The notes: generated from the letters alone by a model not told the origin. A DNA stretch of 64,000 nt from Psychromonas marina (GCF_030161115.1 NZ_BSPQ01000013.1:248001-312000); one strand, 5' to 3'; positions 1 to 10,267 are shown, numbered from the stretch's first letter. Numbers and translations: made by a program.

Positions 1-484
1 TGAAAAAGACCGTAGTGAAAATTTGATGATTGTAGATCTGTTACGTAATGACATTGGCCGTGTCTGCCAACCCGGTAGCGTTAAAGTACCGAGTCTGTTC
101 GATATCGAAAGCTTTCCGGCGGTACACCACTTAGTAAGCACTGTAGTGGGTAAACTCGATCCCCAATATCAAGTTGAAGATCTTTTACGTGCTAGCTTCC
201 CAGGGGGGTCAATAACCGGTGCACCGAAAATACGTGCGATGGAAATTATTGCTGAATTAGAGGAACATCGACGTCATAGCTACTGTGGTAGCATTGGTTA
301 TATAAATGCAGATGGCCAGATGGATATGAATATTGCTATTCGTACTTTAATTTGTGTTGATGGGCATATCTATTGTTGGGCAGGTGGTGGTTTAGTTGCA
401 GACTCAGAAGCAAATGCAGAGTATCAAGAATGCTTTGATAAACTGAGTAAAATATTACCCTGTTTATACCAAAAGAATTATTAA
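1..484 (+). CDS. pabB: Aminodeoxychorismate synthase component I, C-terminal part (cut by window start)
   Basis: This is the C-terminal part of a chorismate-binding enzyme. PabB converts chorismate, with ammonia from PabA, to 4-amino-4-deoxychorismate for folate synthesis in the cytoplasm. Reading from base 2 without a stop gives KDRSENLMIVDLLRND, the hallmark of the anthranilate synthase I/PabB family. It is followed by the PGGSITGAPK motif and a C-terminal GGGLVADS block, all typical of the catalytic core. The gene begins before the window, so the methionine at base 23 is internal. PabB is preferred over TrpE because the gene stands alone with no trpG/trpD downstream, but that choice is inference. 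A hairpin with a U-rich tail follows at 560-602. Confidence 0.85.
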   Translation, partial: EKDRSENLMIVDLLRNDIGRVCQPGSVKVPSLFDIESFPAVHHLVSTVVGKLDPQYQVEDLLRASFPGGSITGAPKIRAMEIIAELEEHRRHSYCGSIGYINADGQMDMNIAIRTLICVDGHIYCWAGGGLVADSEANAEYQECFDKLSKILPCLYQKNY

Positions 485-559
485 ATAAAAAGCGGCCAGC
501 TTTTAACTGTCTGCGATTAGTTTAAACAAAGTACTGCTTCAAGATATAGAGTCATATAA

Positions 560-602
560 AATAAAAGCGCTATTTGTGATCAATAAACAGCGCTTTTATT
601 TT
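560..602 (+). terminator. Rho-independent terminator between pabB and cysB
   Basis: Arms AATAAAAGCGCT and AGCGCTTTTATT flank a 17-base loop and run into T-rich sequence. The hairpin lies between the convergent pabB (+) and cysB (-) 3' ends. With A/T tracts on both sides it probably works in both directions. Confidence 0.75.
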
Positions 603-638
603 CTGAAAGTTAACAACTACAAGCTAACAGCTACTTTC

Positions 639-1706
<1,068 letters not shown>

Positions 1707-1753
1707 TTAAATGACAACTATAAACTTAAATAACAATCGCTTGCGAGACATAA

Positions 1754-2440
1754 ATGGATAACCCACAAAAGCTTGATTTCAGCACTATTCTAGCAACCAG
1801 TGCTCATGACATGAAAAATTCACTCTTTATGTTACTGCAATCAATTGAAAACATAGATCAAAGTGATAACCTCAGTGCAACACAGCATCAGGCGTTTGCG
1901 GACCTGCATTATCAAACATCACGTATTAATGGGTCATTAATGCAATTACTGGCTTTATATCGTGATGAGCAAAAACAACTTCCTGTATATATTGAAGAGT
2001 ATTCTGTAGCAGAGTTGTTGCATGAAGTAATAGATAAAAATCGCTTATACATTAATGCCAAAAATATGAAAATTACGATAGAGGTCGACCAATCACTGCA
2101 TGGATATTTCGATTACGATTTAATCAGTCATTTAATTGGTGACATCTTTGTTAATGCACTTCGTCATACCCATAAAACCATTATCTTGCGTGCTTTTTTT
2201 GCAGATAACTACCTAAATATTCAAGTAGAGGATGATGGCCCTGGCTACCCAAATCACATGTTAGCGGCAAGTGAAAACGGTACAACTGAATTTAATGCCA
2301 ATAAAGGAAGAAGTGGACTTGGCTTACTGTTTGCGAAAAGAATTGCAGCGGAGCATAAAATGAAGCAATTTCAAGGTCACATTTTATTGGAAAATAATCA
2401 TCAATCCGATGGAAGTATATTTACCTTGCGCTTGCCTTAA
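1754..2440 (+). CDS. Soluble sensor histidine kinase without a recognisable input domain
   Basis: A short (228 aa) two-component histidine kinase. The H-box is near the N-terminus (HDMKNSL, His18). The N-box is DIFVNALRH (Asn134), the G1 box is DDGPG (160-164) and the G2 box is GRSGLGL (185-191), so both dimerisation/phosphotransfer and HATPase_c modules look intact. There is no membrane segment or PAS/GAF domain, so it is a cytoplasmic kinase that probably reads its signal through a partner. No response regulator is adjacent. The next gene, 60 bases downstream on the same strand, is a membrane-anchored helical protein that might be that partner; this is inference. The physiological signal is unknown. 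Confidence 0.75.
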   Translation: MDNPQKLDFSTILATSAHDMKNSLFMLLQSIENIDQSDNLSATQHQAFADLHYQTSRINGSLMQLLALYRDEQKQLPVYIEEYSVAELLHEVIDKNRLYINAKNMKITIEVDQSLHGYFDYDLISHLIGDIFVNALRHTHKTIILRAFFADNYLNIQVEDDGPGYPNHMLAASENGTTEFNANKGRSGLGLLFAKRIAAEHKMKQFQGHILLENNHQSDGSIFTLRLP

Positions 2441-2500
2441 TGCACACTGTTGTTTTTATGCCTTTGTTTCAATTGCCTTAACTATTTTTAATGAGAAGTT

Positions 2501-3277
2501 ATGTTATTCCCTATCATTTTATCACTCGTTGCTTTGTTACTGTTTGTATTGATTGGTTACAGTATTATTCATCAATACAAACAAAAATTAGAGTCCGAAC
2601 GGCGTATCGCGGTCAGTAAACAACGTGCTGTTGTATCAGAAGTTGATGAATTACTGTTAAATGCCACGCGTATGCCCTTCAGTAAGTCACTACTCTTGAT
2701 TCTACAAAACAGGATACGCAATGCATTAATCTTAATGATAAAAAGTAATCCTGCTAATACAGCAATGCGTGAGCACTTAAAGAATACTGATTCGCAAATA
2801 CAGCAAATCCGAACGCATTATACGCCGCCAGATGAGAGCATTTTCCGTACACCAGAAAACGATAAGGAAGCACTTGCCCTATTACAAGTGACTAAAAAAA
2901 TTCGTGCAGTACTCCGCTCTGAACATGCGAAAGGAAAGATCAGCACTGAAATTTTTGTGGCGGAAGATCATCGAATCGAGATAATGCAGCTTAAAATAAA
3001 CATTGAAAATGGTGTTAAACGAATCATAGACGCCAAAATGTCCAAGCAATTTGGCAGCGCTAATCAAATGATCAACAAGCTAGTAAATATACTGACCACT
3101 ATTCCAGATAAAGATAGCTACTTAGATAAAAAACAGGAACAACTGCTGTCAATTAAAAATGAAATAAAGTCCTATTTAGTAAAACATAGTGATGAAGAGC
3201 TCGCAGCGATTAAAGCGAAAGAGGCAGAGAAGAAGAGTGATCTTGATGTTATTTTCCAAGATAAAAAGAAATGGTGA
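2501..3277 (+). CDS. Uncharacterised membrane-anchored helical protein
   Basis: I do not recognise a named family. The 258-residue protein begins with one strongly hydrophobic segment (about residues 3-23, ILSLVALLLFVLIGYSII). A highly charged, mostly helical cytoplasmic part follows, rich in Lys, Glu and Gln, ending in a Lys/Glu-rich tail. The layout suggests a single-pass inner-membrane protein with a long coiled-coil body facing the cytoplasm. It lies 60 bases downstream of the histidine kinase on the same strand and may be co-transcribed with it. No catalytic motif is visible. Confidence 0.55.
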   Translation: MLFPIILSLVALLLFVLIGYSIIHQYKQKLESERRIAVSKQRAVVSEVDELLLNATRMPFSKSLLLILQNRIRNALILMIKSNPANTAMREHLKNTDSQIQQIRTHYTPPDESIFRTPENDKEALALLQVTKKIRAVLRSEHAKGKISTEIFVAEDHRIEIMQLKINIENGVKRIIDAKMSKQFGSANQMINKLVNILTTIPDKDSYLDKKQEQLLSIKNEIKSYLVKHSDEELAAIKAKEAEKKSDLDVIFQDKKKW

Positions 3278-3302
3278 ACAAACATTCTACTGATCCATAT
3301 CA

Positions 3303-3332
3303 AAGGAGTTGCATAAACTGCCCAACTCCCTT
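3303..3332 (+). terminator. Possible weak hairpin after the helical membrane protein gene
   Basis: GGAGTTG and CAACTCC form a 7-bp stem around an 11-base loop, shortly after the stop codon at 3277. The flank is only modestly T-rich, so this may be a weak terminator or just a hairpin. Confidence 0.3.
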
Positions 3333-3404
3333 AAAACATTGACTTAAGTCATTATTTAAAACATTTATGTCATTAATATAGCAAGTCCATTAATATTATT
3401 AATC

Positions 3405-3806
3405 ATGGTAAATGGTATGTACCACTTAAATGAAAAACAACTTGCACAGTTAAAGCTCCAATTAAATAGTAAATTGATTAAAGTGCGCGCTACTATTAAT
3501 ACAATATTTTTAGAATCTGATCATTCGAGTCATCACCTTGCGGCAAAAAATTTAGCCCGTTTATCTGCCGATGAACTGATTGAATTTACTTCCCAAGTAG
3601 AAAACTCTTCTCTAAAAAGAAATGTTGAAAAGCTTAAAAAGCTTGATGCTTCATTGAATAATATAGAACACTCAATGTATGGTTTATGTTCAGATTGCGA
3701 AAGTGAAATGTGCGTAGAAATGCTGACAGAAAATCCAACAAAACAGCGTTGTATGATCTGTGAGGATAAATACCAAAAGCAAAAGAATAATAGATACCGC
3801 CTATAA
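3405..3806 (+). CDS. DksA/TraR-type C4 zinc-finger protein
   Basis: A 133-residue protein of the DksA/TraR superfamily, whose members bind RNA polymerase through its secondary channel or act as related zinc-finger modulators. The N-terminal half is helical and coiled-coil-like. The C-terminal half carries CxxC...CxxC (Cys95, Cys98, Cys116, Cys119) in YGLCSDC and QRCMIC, the usual zinc site. It does not match canonical DksA (about 150 aa with a DxxDxA fingertip); the tip here is hard to recognise, so DksA-like activity is not assured. The methionines at 3405 and 3417 are both possible starts and neither has a strong ribosome site. A 13-bp perfect hairpin follows at 3838. Confidence 0.7.
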   Translation: MVNGMYHLNEKQLAQLKLQLNSKLIKVRATINTIFLESDHSSHHLAAKNLARLSADELIEFTSQVENSSLKRNVEKLKKLDASLNNIEHSMYGLCSDCESEMCVEMLTENPTKQRCMICEDKYQKQKNNRYRL

Positions 3807-3837
3807 GCACTCTATTTTTCCTGTACTTTAAAGTATA

Positions 3838-3867
3838 TAATTGAAGGTAGATAACTACCTTCAATTA
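3838..3867 (+). terminator. Perfect 13-bp hairpin between the zinc-finger gene and ycbZ
   Basis: TAATTGAAGGTAG and CTACCTTCAATTA pair perfectly around an ATAA loop. The hairpin lies 31 bases after the zinc-finger stop codon and overlaps the furthest-upstream possible TTG start of ycbZ. It lacks a clean U-tract (CTTAGAG follows), so it could be a weak terminator, an mRNA 3'-end stabiliser or a leader structure for ycbZ. Confidence 0.55.
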
Positions 3868-3882
3868 CTTAGAGTCTGCCCT

Positions 3883-5553
3883 TTGGAAAATAATAATTCA
3901 GTTTTAACACCACAGAAACTAGCTTGTCTATCTTCGGCTCAGTGTAGTACTGACTTTTTAGAACAACTTAATAAAGCACCTATCAATCCACCCAACTGGC
4001 GTACCCTTTTTCCTATTGCTTCAGAAATAGTCGACAATTTTCTGAAATTGCCACAGCCATTATTATTTTTAAATGCGCAATACTGGCATGCTGCAACCAC
4101 CGTTGTTGAACGATGTAATACCCAAAACCTGCCACTTTTAGCCTTACAAAGTTATGACCAAGAAAAATTATTTGGTCGTATTAATATTATTGGTCAAGAT
4201 AAAGTGACTGCACAAGTTGGTGAGATAGTTAACTTACAGGGTGGGCTGTTAGTGCTACATATCAGTCCTTTACTCGTTAACCCAAGCTTATGGTTTTTAC
4301 TTAAAGCATTTTTACTCAATCAGAAAGTACCGACAAGTGCTGCAGTCAATGGTGAAAAATTACGTGGCGTTCTGCCAAACCTAAACGATAACATCATCGA
4401 TACTAAGATTATTTTGGTTGCTAATCGCTACCAACTTGATGAACTGACACAAATTGATCCTGATTTTTCACAGATCAGTTCTCTTTTTGCTGAGATTTCA
4501 GGTGACATTAAAAACAATGATGAAAACGTACATGCGCTTTATCATTATTGCCAACAATTAATTGTAGATAAAAACTTAACCACGTTAACTGTTGAAGCGT
4601 TTGATGCACTATTTACCTACTTAACGCGTTTAAGTGATCACCAAAAAAACATACGCTTTTCTCCTCAGGTGATTGAATCAACATTACGTTATGCGCAACT
4701 TATCCAGTCACAACAAACAATTCAAACAGACAATATTGACGCCGTCCACATATTACAAGCCTTAGCGCTACAAAAACGTGCGCAATCAAATGCACAGGAT
4801 TTTAGTGATCAAGCGTTGGTCGAAAAACAACTAAGAATTCAGCTCGAAGGCGAATCGGTTGGTCAAATTAATGGTATGTCAGTGGTTGAATTGATGGGTT
4901 ACCCAACTGAATTTGGTGAAATATTCAGAATATCAGCCAGTGATATGGTTGGCGATGGTGAGATTATCGATGTTGAACGTAAAGTTGAACTTGCTGGCAA
5001 TATACATGCAAAAAGTACCATTATTGTGCAAGGTTACCTGAACCACTTCTTTACCCATATAGCGAATTTCCCACTTTCATGTAATGTGGTTTTTGAGCAA
5101 TCTTATCAAGAAAGTGATGGGGATAGTGCCTCGTTAGCAATTTTGTTAGCAGCCGCTTCTTGTTATTCACAAACACCGATTAAGCAAAACCTTTTTGTTA
5201 CTGGTGCGTTAGATCAACAGGGTCATGTATTGGCAATCGGTGGTATTAACCAAAAAATTGAAGCGATTACTCGCCTATTTACACTGGGCTTGCTTAATGA
5301 ACCAGTTACCGTATTAATGCCGCAAGCGAATCAAATTAATTTGCTCCTTAGTAAGCAAACATTACAACTGATAGATGATAAAAAAATTAATATTTATCCT
5401 ATTCAACACAGTTTAGAAGCATTTCCTTTTGCAATGTCTCAAACATTTGAATCGGTCATTAAATTAATCAACAAACGTATCAACTTTTTACATAAAGAAG
5501 AAGAGGATGAGCCCATCAGCTTCTTCACAAAGTGTGTAAATTTGTTGCGATAA
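3883..5553 (+). CDS. ycbZ: Lon-family (S16) protease YcbZ/LonH
   Basis: Homologue of E. coli YcbZ, a Lon-related protein encoded next to fabA. The C-terminal third is a Lon proteolytic domain with the catalytic serine in GDSAS (Ser415 from this start) and the catalytic lysine in INQKIEA (Lys458). They are 43 residues apart, as in Lon. The N-terminal half resembles the degenerate ATPase-like region of YcbZ, and I see no Walker A. The frame is open from a TTG at 3841, but that codon lies inside a perfect hairpin and has no ribosome site. The TTG at 3883 gives 556 residues and is chosen tentatively, since no ATG is available nearby. fabA follows 86 bases downstream. Its cellular substrates are unknown. 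Confidence 0.85.
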   Translation: MENNNSVLTPQKLACLSSAQCSTDFLEQLNKAPINPPNWRTLFPIASEIVDNFLKLPQPLLFLNAQYWHAATTVVERCNTQNLPLLALQSYDQEKLFGRINIIGQDKVTAQVGEIVNLQGGLLVLHISPLLVNPSLWFLLKAFLLNQKVPTSAAVNGEKLRGVLPNLNDNIIDTKIILVANRYQLDELTQIDPDFSQISSLFAEISGDIKNNDENVHALYHYCQQLIVDKNLTTLTVEAFDALFTYLTRLSDHQKNIRFSPQVIESTLRYAQLIQSQQTIQTDNIDAVHILQALALQKRAQSNAQDFSDQALVEKQLRIQLEGESVGQINGMSVVELMGYPTEFGEIFRISASDMVGDGEIIDVERKVELAGNIHAKSTIIVQGYLNHFFTHIANFPLSCNVVFEQSYQESDGDSASLAILLAAASCYSQTPIKQNLFVTGALDQQGHVLAIGGINQKIEAITRLFTLGLLNEPVTVLMPQANQINLLLSKQTLQLIDDKKINIYPIQHSLEAFPFAMSQTFESVIKLINKRINFLHKEEEDEPISFFTKCVNLLR

Positions 5554-5639
5554 ACCCGATAGTTAGCTAAAGTACGGGCTCTATTTGCCTGTATTATCTA
5601 ATGCAATAACAGCGATTCCATTCAAATAAGAAAGTGATT

Positions 5640-6179
5640 ATGACAAAAACTGTATCCCAAAAAGAGTTGGGAAAAAACTCTTACACTAAAGAAGAACTGA
5701 TTCAATGTGGTAACGGCGAATTATTTGGCGAAGGAAACTGCCAATTACCTGTTGATAAAATGCTTATGTTAGATCGCATTATTACTATCACAGAAGATGG
5801 TGGTGAACATGGTAAAGGCGAATTAGTTGCTGAGCTTGATATCGACAAAGCGCTTTGGTTCTTTGAATGTCACTTCCCTGGTGACCCTGTAATGCCAGGC
5901 TGTTTAGGTCTTGATGCAATGTGGCAATTAGTTGGCTTCTTCTTAGGTTGGAGTGGTGGCCCTGGTAAAGGTCGCGCACTAGGTGTAGGTAATGTTAAGT
6001 TTACTGGTCAGGTTTTGCCAACGGCAAAAAAAGTGACTTACCGTATCACAATGAAGCGTTTAATTATGCGTCGTTTAGTAATGGGTATTGCTGACGGTGT
6101 TGTAGAAGTAGATGGTAAAGTTATCTACACTGCTGAAGACCTAAAAGTAGGTTTATTTGTTGATACTGCAAGCTTCTAA
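5640..6179 (+). CDS. fabA: 3-hydroxydecanoyl-ACP dehydratase/isomerase FabA
   Basis: FabA dehydrates 3-hydroxydecanoyl-ACP and isomerises trans-2- to cis-3-decenoyl-ACP, the branch point of anaerobic unsaturated fatty acid synthesis. The 179-residue product keeps the active-site histidine in [12 protein letters not shown] (His78) and the aspartate in LGLDAMWQ (Asp92), 14 residues apart as in E. coli. The C-terminus ([11 protein letters not shown]) is also typical. The ATG at 5640 is preferred over the GTG at 5634 because AAGAAAG sits six bases before it. It follows ycbZ, as in enterobacteria, and a terminator follows at 6202. Its partner in the pathway, fabB, is at 16643. Confidence 0.96.
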   Translation: MTKTVSQKELGKNSYTKEELIQCGNGELFGEGNCQLPVDKMLMLDRIITITEDGGEHGKGELVAELDIDKALWFFECHFPGDPVMPGCLGLDAMWQLVGFFLGWSGGPGKGRALGVGNVKFTGQVLPTAKKVTYRITMKRLIMRRLVMGIADGVVEVDGKVIYTAEDLKVGLFVDTASF

Positions 6180-6201
6180 TTTTTTATAGTATCTACCTAA
6201 T

Positions 6202-6240
6202 AAAAAGCACCCTCTGCGCAAGTAGACGGTGCTTTATTTT
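6202..6240 (+). terminator. Rho-independent terminator after fabA
   Basis: AAAGCACC and GGTGCTTT pair (with a further TCT/AGA inside) and are followed by ATTTTTATC. The position just after the fabA stop codon fits transcription termination. Confidence 0.75.
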
Positions 6241-6319
6241 TATCTGCCTGATACAAATCTAACTTCGCTATTAACATGAGAATGGCATTAACCATCACTG
6301 ATACGACAAAAGGATGACA

Positions 6320-8149
6320 ATGAAAACACTGTTTAAATTATTTAAAGCTCTCGCTAAGTTACTTAACGTAACACGCTTAATTATTATTAACGCACTGTTT
6401 TTTATTATTGTGCTTATTTTTATTGTTGCCTTTAACAGTGAAGAGGAAGAAGTCGTCATTGCTGAAAATTCAATTTTACAACTTAATTTCAACGGTAACA
6501 TTGTTGAACAAAAACAACCGCTTGATTTTTCGAATGAGTTATCAAAACAGCTAGTAGGTGATAGCCAACAATTTTTAGAATACCCTGTGGATGAAGTACT
6601 ACAGGTCATTAACCACGCAGAACAAGATAGTAAAATAAACGCGATTTTACTAGATCTTTCTGGGTTACAATCTGCCAGCCTGAACCATGTAAATGTCATT
6701 GGTGAGGCGATCAATCACTTTAAAAATGCCGGTAAAGAGGTGATAGCGACAGCAGATAACTACTCACAAACACAATACCTTTTAGCAAGCTATGCAGATA
6801 AAGTTTATCTTGATCCGCAGGGAATGGTGCTATTACAGGGGTTCTCGGTTTACCGTTTGTATTTTAAAGAGTTACTCGACAATCTGTTGATCACCCCACA
6901 TGTATTCAAAGTTGGTACCTTCAAATCTTTTGTCGAACCATTTACTGATAAACAGATGTCACAGGCGAGCAAGACGGCTAACTCACACTGGTTAAATCAA
7001 CTCTGGCAAGGCTATATAGATACGGTGATTGCTCAACGTAAAGAGACCAATATCAATGAAAAATCTATCTCTCCTACCTTGGTAGAGCTTAAAACGGCAT
7101 TACAAGCAGCTCAAGGTGACACAGCCCTTTATGCTCAACAAGTCGGCTTAGTTGATCAGTTATTACCGCGTTATGCACTATTAAAAGAGATTAAAAAATC
7201 AGGAAAACACAAACTCACCTATAGTCGTTATCAAAGTACAATGCCTGCTCTTTATCAGCAAACAGCTAGTACCGATAAAATCGCACTTATTCATGGGCAA
7301 GGTGAAATTTTAGCTGGCACACAAAATAGTAATGCCATCGGTGGGGATAGCTTTTCAAAATTGTTAGAAAATGCACTCAATGATGATCGTGTAAAAGCGG
7401 TTGTTATTCGCCTTGATACACCAGGTGGAAGTGCCTTTGCTTCTGAGAAGATCCGTCAACACGTATTAGCCCTTAAAGCGGCAGATAAAAAAGTAGTTGT
7501 CTCGATGGGTAGTGTGAGCGCATCGGGTGGATATTGGATTGCATCTGCAGCTGACCATATCATCGCATCGCCAACAACCTTAACCGGTTCCATTGGTATT
7601 TTTGGTATGTTTGCAAGTGCTGATAAAGCACTCAATAAAATTGGTATTTATAACGATGGCGTTGGTACTACACCACTGTCAACATTAGACCCGACACGTC
7701 CATTAGACCCTGAGCTTGCAGACATTATCCAGATGGGTATAGAGCGTGGCTATCAACAATTTCTGTCGGTAGTGAGTGAAGGCCGAGGAATGAGCTTAGA
7801 TGAAGTCGATAAAATTGCACAGGGTCGAGTTTGGACTGGTGTAGATGCCAAAGAATTAGGCCTAGTTGACCAATTAGGATCATTACAAGATGCAATCGAA
7901 AAAGCGGCTGCGTTAGCTCAGTTAACTGAGTTCACTATAAGCCCTATCGAAAAAACAATTTCTACTAAAGAACAGTTGCTCAATGAAATCTTGTCTAGCG
8001 GTGTTAAGATGATGCCAGCGAGTCTGCAGTTCAACAGTTCTTTACTCAATATACTGACCGATGTACAACAACAAGCGACACTCATTACAAACTTTAATGA
8101 TCCCAAAGGACATTATGCGTATTGCCCAATGTGTTTTATAAATGACTAA
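6320..8149 (+). CDS. sppA: Signal peptide peptidase SppA (protease IV)
   Basis: SppA is an inner-membrane serine/lysine peptidase that degrades cleaved signal peptides on the periplasmic side. The protein has one N-terminal membrane anchor (about residues 20-40). It carries the tandem S49 repeats of the long form, with the general-base lysine in GTFKSFVEPF (Lys202) and the nucleophilic serine in VSASGGYW (Ser402). These are 200 residues apart, as in the E. coli enzyme (209/409). The start at 6320 has AAAGG six bases upstream; the ATG at 6314 directly abuts that site. The extreme C-terminus carries a CPMC pair of unknown purpose. A hairpin follows at 8168. Confidence 0.93.
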   Translation: MKTLFKLFKALAKLLNVTRLIIINALFFIIVLIFIVAFNSEEEEVVIAENSILQLNFNGNIVEQKQPLDFSNELSKQLVGDSQQFLEYPVDEVLQVINHAEQDSKINAILLDLSGLQSASLNHVNVIGEAINHFKNAGKEVIATADNYSQTQYLLASYADKVYLDPQGMVLLQGFSVYRLYFKELLDNLLITPHVFKVGTFKSFVEPFTDKQMSQASKTANSHWLNQLWQGYIDTVIAQRKETNINEKSISPTLVELKTALQAAQGDTALYAQQVGLVDQLLPRYALLKEIKKSGKHKLTYSRYQSTMPALYQQTASTDKIALIHGQGEILAGTQNSNAIGGDSFSKLLENALNDDRVKAVVIRLDTPGGSAFASEKIRQHVLALKAADKKVVVSMGSVSASGGYWIASAADHIIASPTTLTGSIGIFGMFASADKALNKIGIYNDGVGTTPLSTLDPTRPLDPELADIIQMGIERGYQQFLSVVSEGRGMSLDEVDKIAQGRVWTGVDAKELGLVDQLGSLQDAIEKAAALAQLTEFTISPIEKTISTKEQLLNEILSSGVKMMPASLQFNSSLLNILTDVQQQATLITNFNDPKGHYAYCPMCFIND

Positions 8150-8165
8150 AGCCCGTCATTAACAA

Positions 8166-8200
8166 ATTAGGCAGTTCATCACAATGCACTGCCTATTATA
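8166..8200 (+). terminator. Probable terminator after sppA
   Basis: TAGGCAGT and ACTGCCTA form an 8-bp stem with a 12-base loop, followed by TTATATTAATTG. It lies 18 bases after the sppA stop codon. Confidence 0.5.
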
Positions 8201-8214
8201 TTAATTGAAATTAA

Positions 8215-8700
8215 ATGAAAAATATAAATAGCCAAATCATACCGATTAAGATCTTTGCACTAAAATTTTACACTCAAGCAGGAGATCTAAAGCCGCCAAC
8301 CTATTTTTATTACGGCTTACTTTTTTTAGCAAGAACATGGGCCTTACTTATTATCTCTTTGGCATCACGAGAAACAGGTAATAAATTACTGGCGACTTTT
8401 TATCCCGATAAAACCCATTTTTACTTTGGCTTGGCTTCTGGTCTCATCGCCCTTGTACTCTTTTTTCTTTCTGGCAGAGATCATGATAAACACCCTTTGA
8501 TATGTAAAATATGGCAGAAGGGTTACCCTTTTCTACTGCTTAGCATCTTGGCCGATTTAGGTTTACAACTGTATTATCTTTATTTGGTTCGATTTCAGTA
8601 TTCAATTGAAGCATCGGTACAGTTAGTTGTCATCAGTTGGTTGTTACTACTGTGTGTGCGCAGTAAACATTTAAAAGCCAGCTTTAAAGGTCGATTGTAG
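8215..8700 (+). CDS. DUF2919 (YfeZ-like) inner-membrane protein
   Basis: A 161-residue membrane protein of the DUF2919 family, whose function is unknown. The N-terminal LKPP motif (residues 22-25) precedes a hydrophobic segment containing LFLARTWALLII. Three further membrane segments follow (about 60-82, 103-122 and 128-145), giving a four-helix layout. It sits just downstream of sppA on the same strand but behind a probable terminator, so it may be transcribed separately. A strong bidirectional terminator follows. Confidence 0.7.
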   Translation: MKNINSQIIPIKIFALKFYTQAGDLKPPTYFYYGLLFLARTWALLIISLASRETGNKLLATFYPDKTHFYFGLASGLIALVLFFLSGRDHDKHPLICKIWQKGYPFLLLSILADLGLQLYYLYLVRFQYSIEASVQLVVISWLLLLCVRSKHLKASFKGRL

Positions 8701-8725
8701 TTTATTATGTAGCAGATTCAATGCA

Positions 8726-8762
8726 AAAAAGCCCCGTTTACAAATTGTAAACGGGGCTTTTT
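8726..8762. terminator. Bidirectional rho-independent terminator between the DUF2919 gene and ndh
   Basis: A perfect 17-bp stem, AAAAAGCCCCGTTTACA with TGTAAACGGGGCTTTTT, encloses a three-base loop and lies between two convergent genes. A-tracts and T-tracts flank it on both strands. Confidence 0.9.
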
Positions 8763-8782
8763 ATACTGATAATTGCGTTTTT

Positions 8783-10069
8783 CTAATGCAGCTTTAAGCG
8801 TGGACGTAATACACGGTTAATACGTTCAACAATCGTCATTAGTGTTGTTTTAACATAACCATGCAATGCAACTTGATGCATACGGTATAAAGAGACATAA
8901 ACCAGACGAGCAACTCGCCCTTCTACTTTCATTGAACCTTTGGTTAAATTCCCCATCAAGCTGCCTACCGTGCTGTAGTTACTCAATGACACCAATGAGC
9001 CATAATCAGTGTATTTATAATTAGTAACAGGCTTATCTTTTAATGTAGCGATAATATTTTTAGCAACTAAAGACGCCATTTGATGAGCAGATTGAGCGCG
9101 AGGAGGTACAAAACCACCATTTGGTAATGCACAACTTGCGCAATCGCCTATCGCATAAATAGTATCATCAAGGGTCGTTTGTAAAGTTGCTTTAACCACT
9201 AACTGATTAATACGGTTAGTTTCAAGTCCAGCAATCTCTTTTAAGAAATTAGGTGCTTTAATACCAGCAGCCCAGACAATGAGATCCGCTTCAATCAACT
9301 CACCCGATTTGGTCATTAAGCCTTTATCAGTCGCTTCAGTCACCATTGTTTTAGTACGAACATCGACGCCTAATTTCAATAACTCTTGATGCGCTTGACC
9401 TGAAATTCGCTCAGGCAGTGCTGGTAATATTTTTTCACCCGCTTCAACCAAGCTGACTTTAAGATCCGTTGTATCGATATGTTCAAAGCCGTAACTTGAT
9501 ACTTGCTCTAAAGAGTTATAAAGCTCAGCTGAAAGTTCAACCCCGGTGGCACCTGCACCTACGATAGCAACACTCACCTGGTTTGTTTCTTTAACACCAA
9601 GTTGCAAGTACTTGTTAAGCATTAAATGATGGAATTTTTTAGCCTGTTGAGGGCTGTCTAGGAAGATACAGTTATCACTAACACCTTTAGTGTTAAAGTC
9701 GTTACTAACACTACCTAATGCCATCACTAAGATGTCATAGCTTAGCTCACTTTCTGGTAAAATCTCAGTGCCATCAGTATCAATCAATTTATCGAGTTTG
9801 ATGATTTTATTATCACGGTCAATATCAGATAACGCAGCTAATTTGAAGTTGAAGAAATGGTTTTTAGCATGAGCACGGTAACTTAATGAATCGATGCCAT
9901 GGTCTAACGATCCTGCAGCGACTTCATGCAGTAGCGGTTTCCATAGATGAGTACGGTTTTTGTCAACTAAGGTAATAAGCGCTTTGCCTTTTCTACCTAG
10001 TTTGTTACCAAGTTTCGTGGCAAGCTCTAAACCACCAGCACCACCGCCTACAATAACGATTTTTTTCAT
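8783..10069 (-). CDS. ndh: NADH:quinone oxidoreductase type II
   Basis: Ndh is a single-subunit, non-proton-pumping FAD enzyme on the inner face of the cytoplasmic membrane that passes electrons from NADH to quinone. The 428-residue product (E. coli 434) has an N-terminal FAD-binding dinucleotide fold ([14 protein letters not shown]), a second NADH-binding fold ([13 protein letters not shown]) and the flavoprotein motif with [10 protein letters not shown]-terminal amphipathic region ([16 protein letters not shown]) matches the membrane-anchoring end of the family. The frame is open 168 bases further upstream. The ATG at 10069 is chosen because GAGG precedes it at good spacing and because the dinucleotide fold then begins at residue 2. 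The nagZ-ycfP-ndh order matches enterobacteria. Confidence 0.95.
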   Translation of the reverse strand: MKKIVIVGGGAGGLELATKLGNKLGRKGKALITLVDKNRTHLWKPLLHEVAAGSLDHGIDSLSYRAHAKNHFFNFKLAALSDIDRDNKIIKLDKLIDTDGTEILPESELSYDILVMALGSVSNDFNTKGVSDNCIFLDSPQQAKKFHHLMLNKYLQLGVKETNQVSVAIVGAGATGVELSAELYNSLEQVSSYGFEHIDTTDLKVSLVEAGEKILPALPERISGQAHQELLKLGVDVRTKTMVTEATDKGLMTKSGELIEADLIVWAAGIKAPNFLKEIAGLETNRINQLVVKATLQTTLDDTIYAIGDCASCALPNGGFVPPRAQSAHQMASLVAKNIIATLKDKPVTNYKYTDYGSLVSLSNYSTVGSLMGNLTKGSMKVEGRVARLVYVSLYRMHQVALHGYVKTTLMTIVERINRVLRPRLKLH

Positions 10070-10246
10070 GAGATTTCCTCTAAGATTTAGTTTCATTATT
10101 ATTCTTGAGGAAAAACAGTAATGAAACGAAACAGAAGTTTGAACCGAGGCAACAAAGTAGTGCAATGTTATTATAAATGCAACTAATTTGTTAAAGATGT
10201 CATGTATTTTTATGGCGTTCGAACAATAAAGTAACAATACGGTAAC

Positions 10247-10267
10247 AAGGCGACGATATGCCGCCTT
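10247..10267 (-). terminator. Possible terminator after ycfP
   Basis: AAGGCG and CGCCTT form a short stem just after the ycfP stop codon. On the minus strand it is followed by TTGTTACC, a weak U-tract. Confidence 0.4.
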
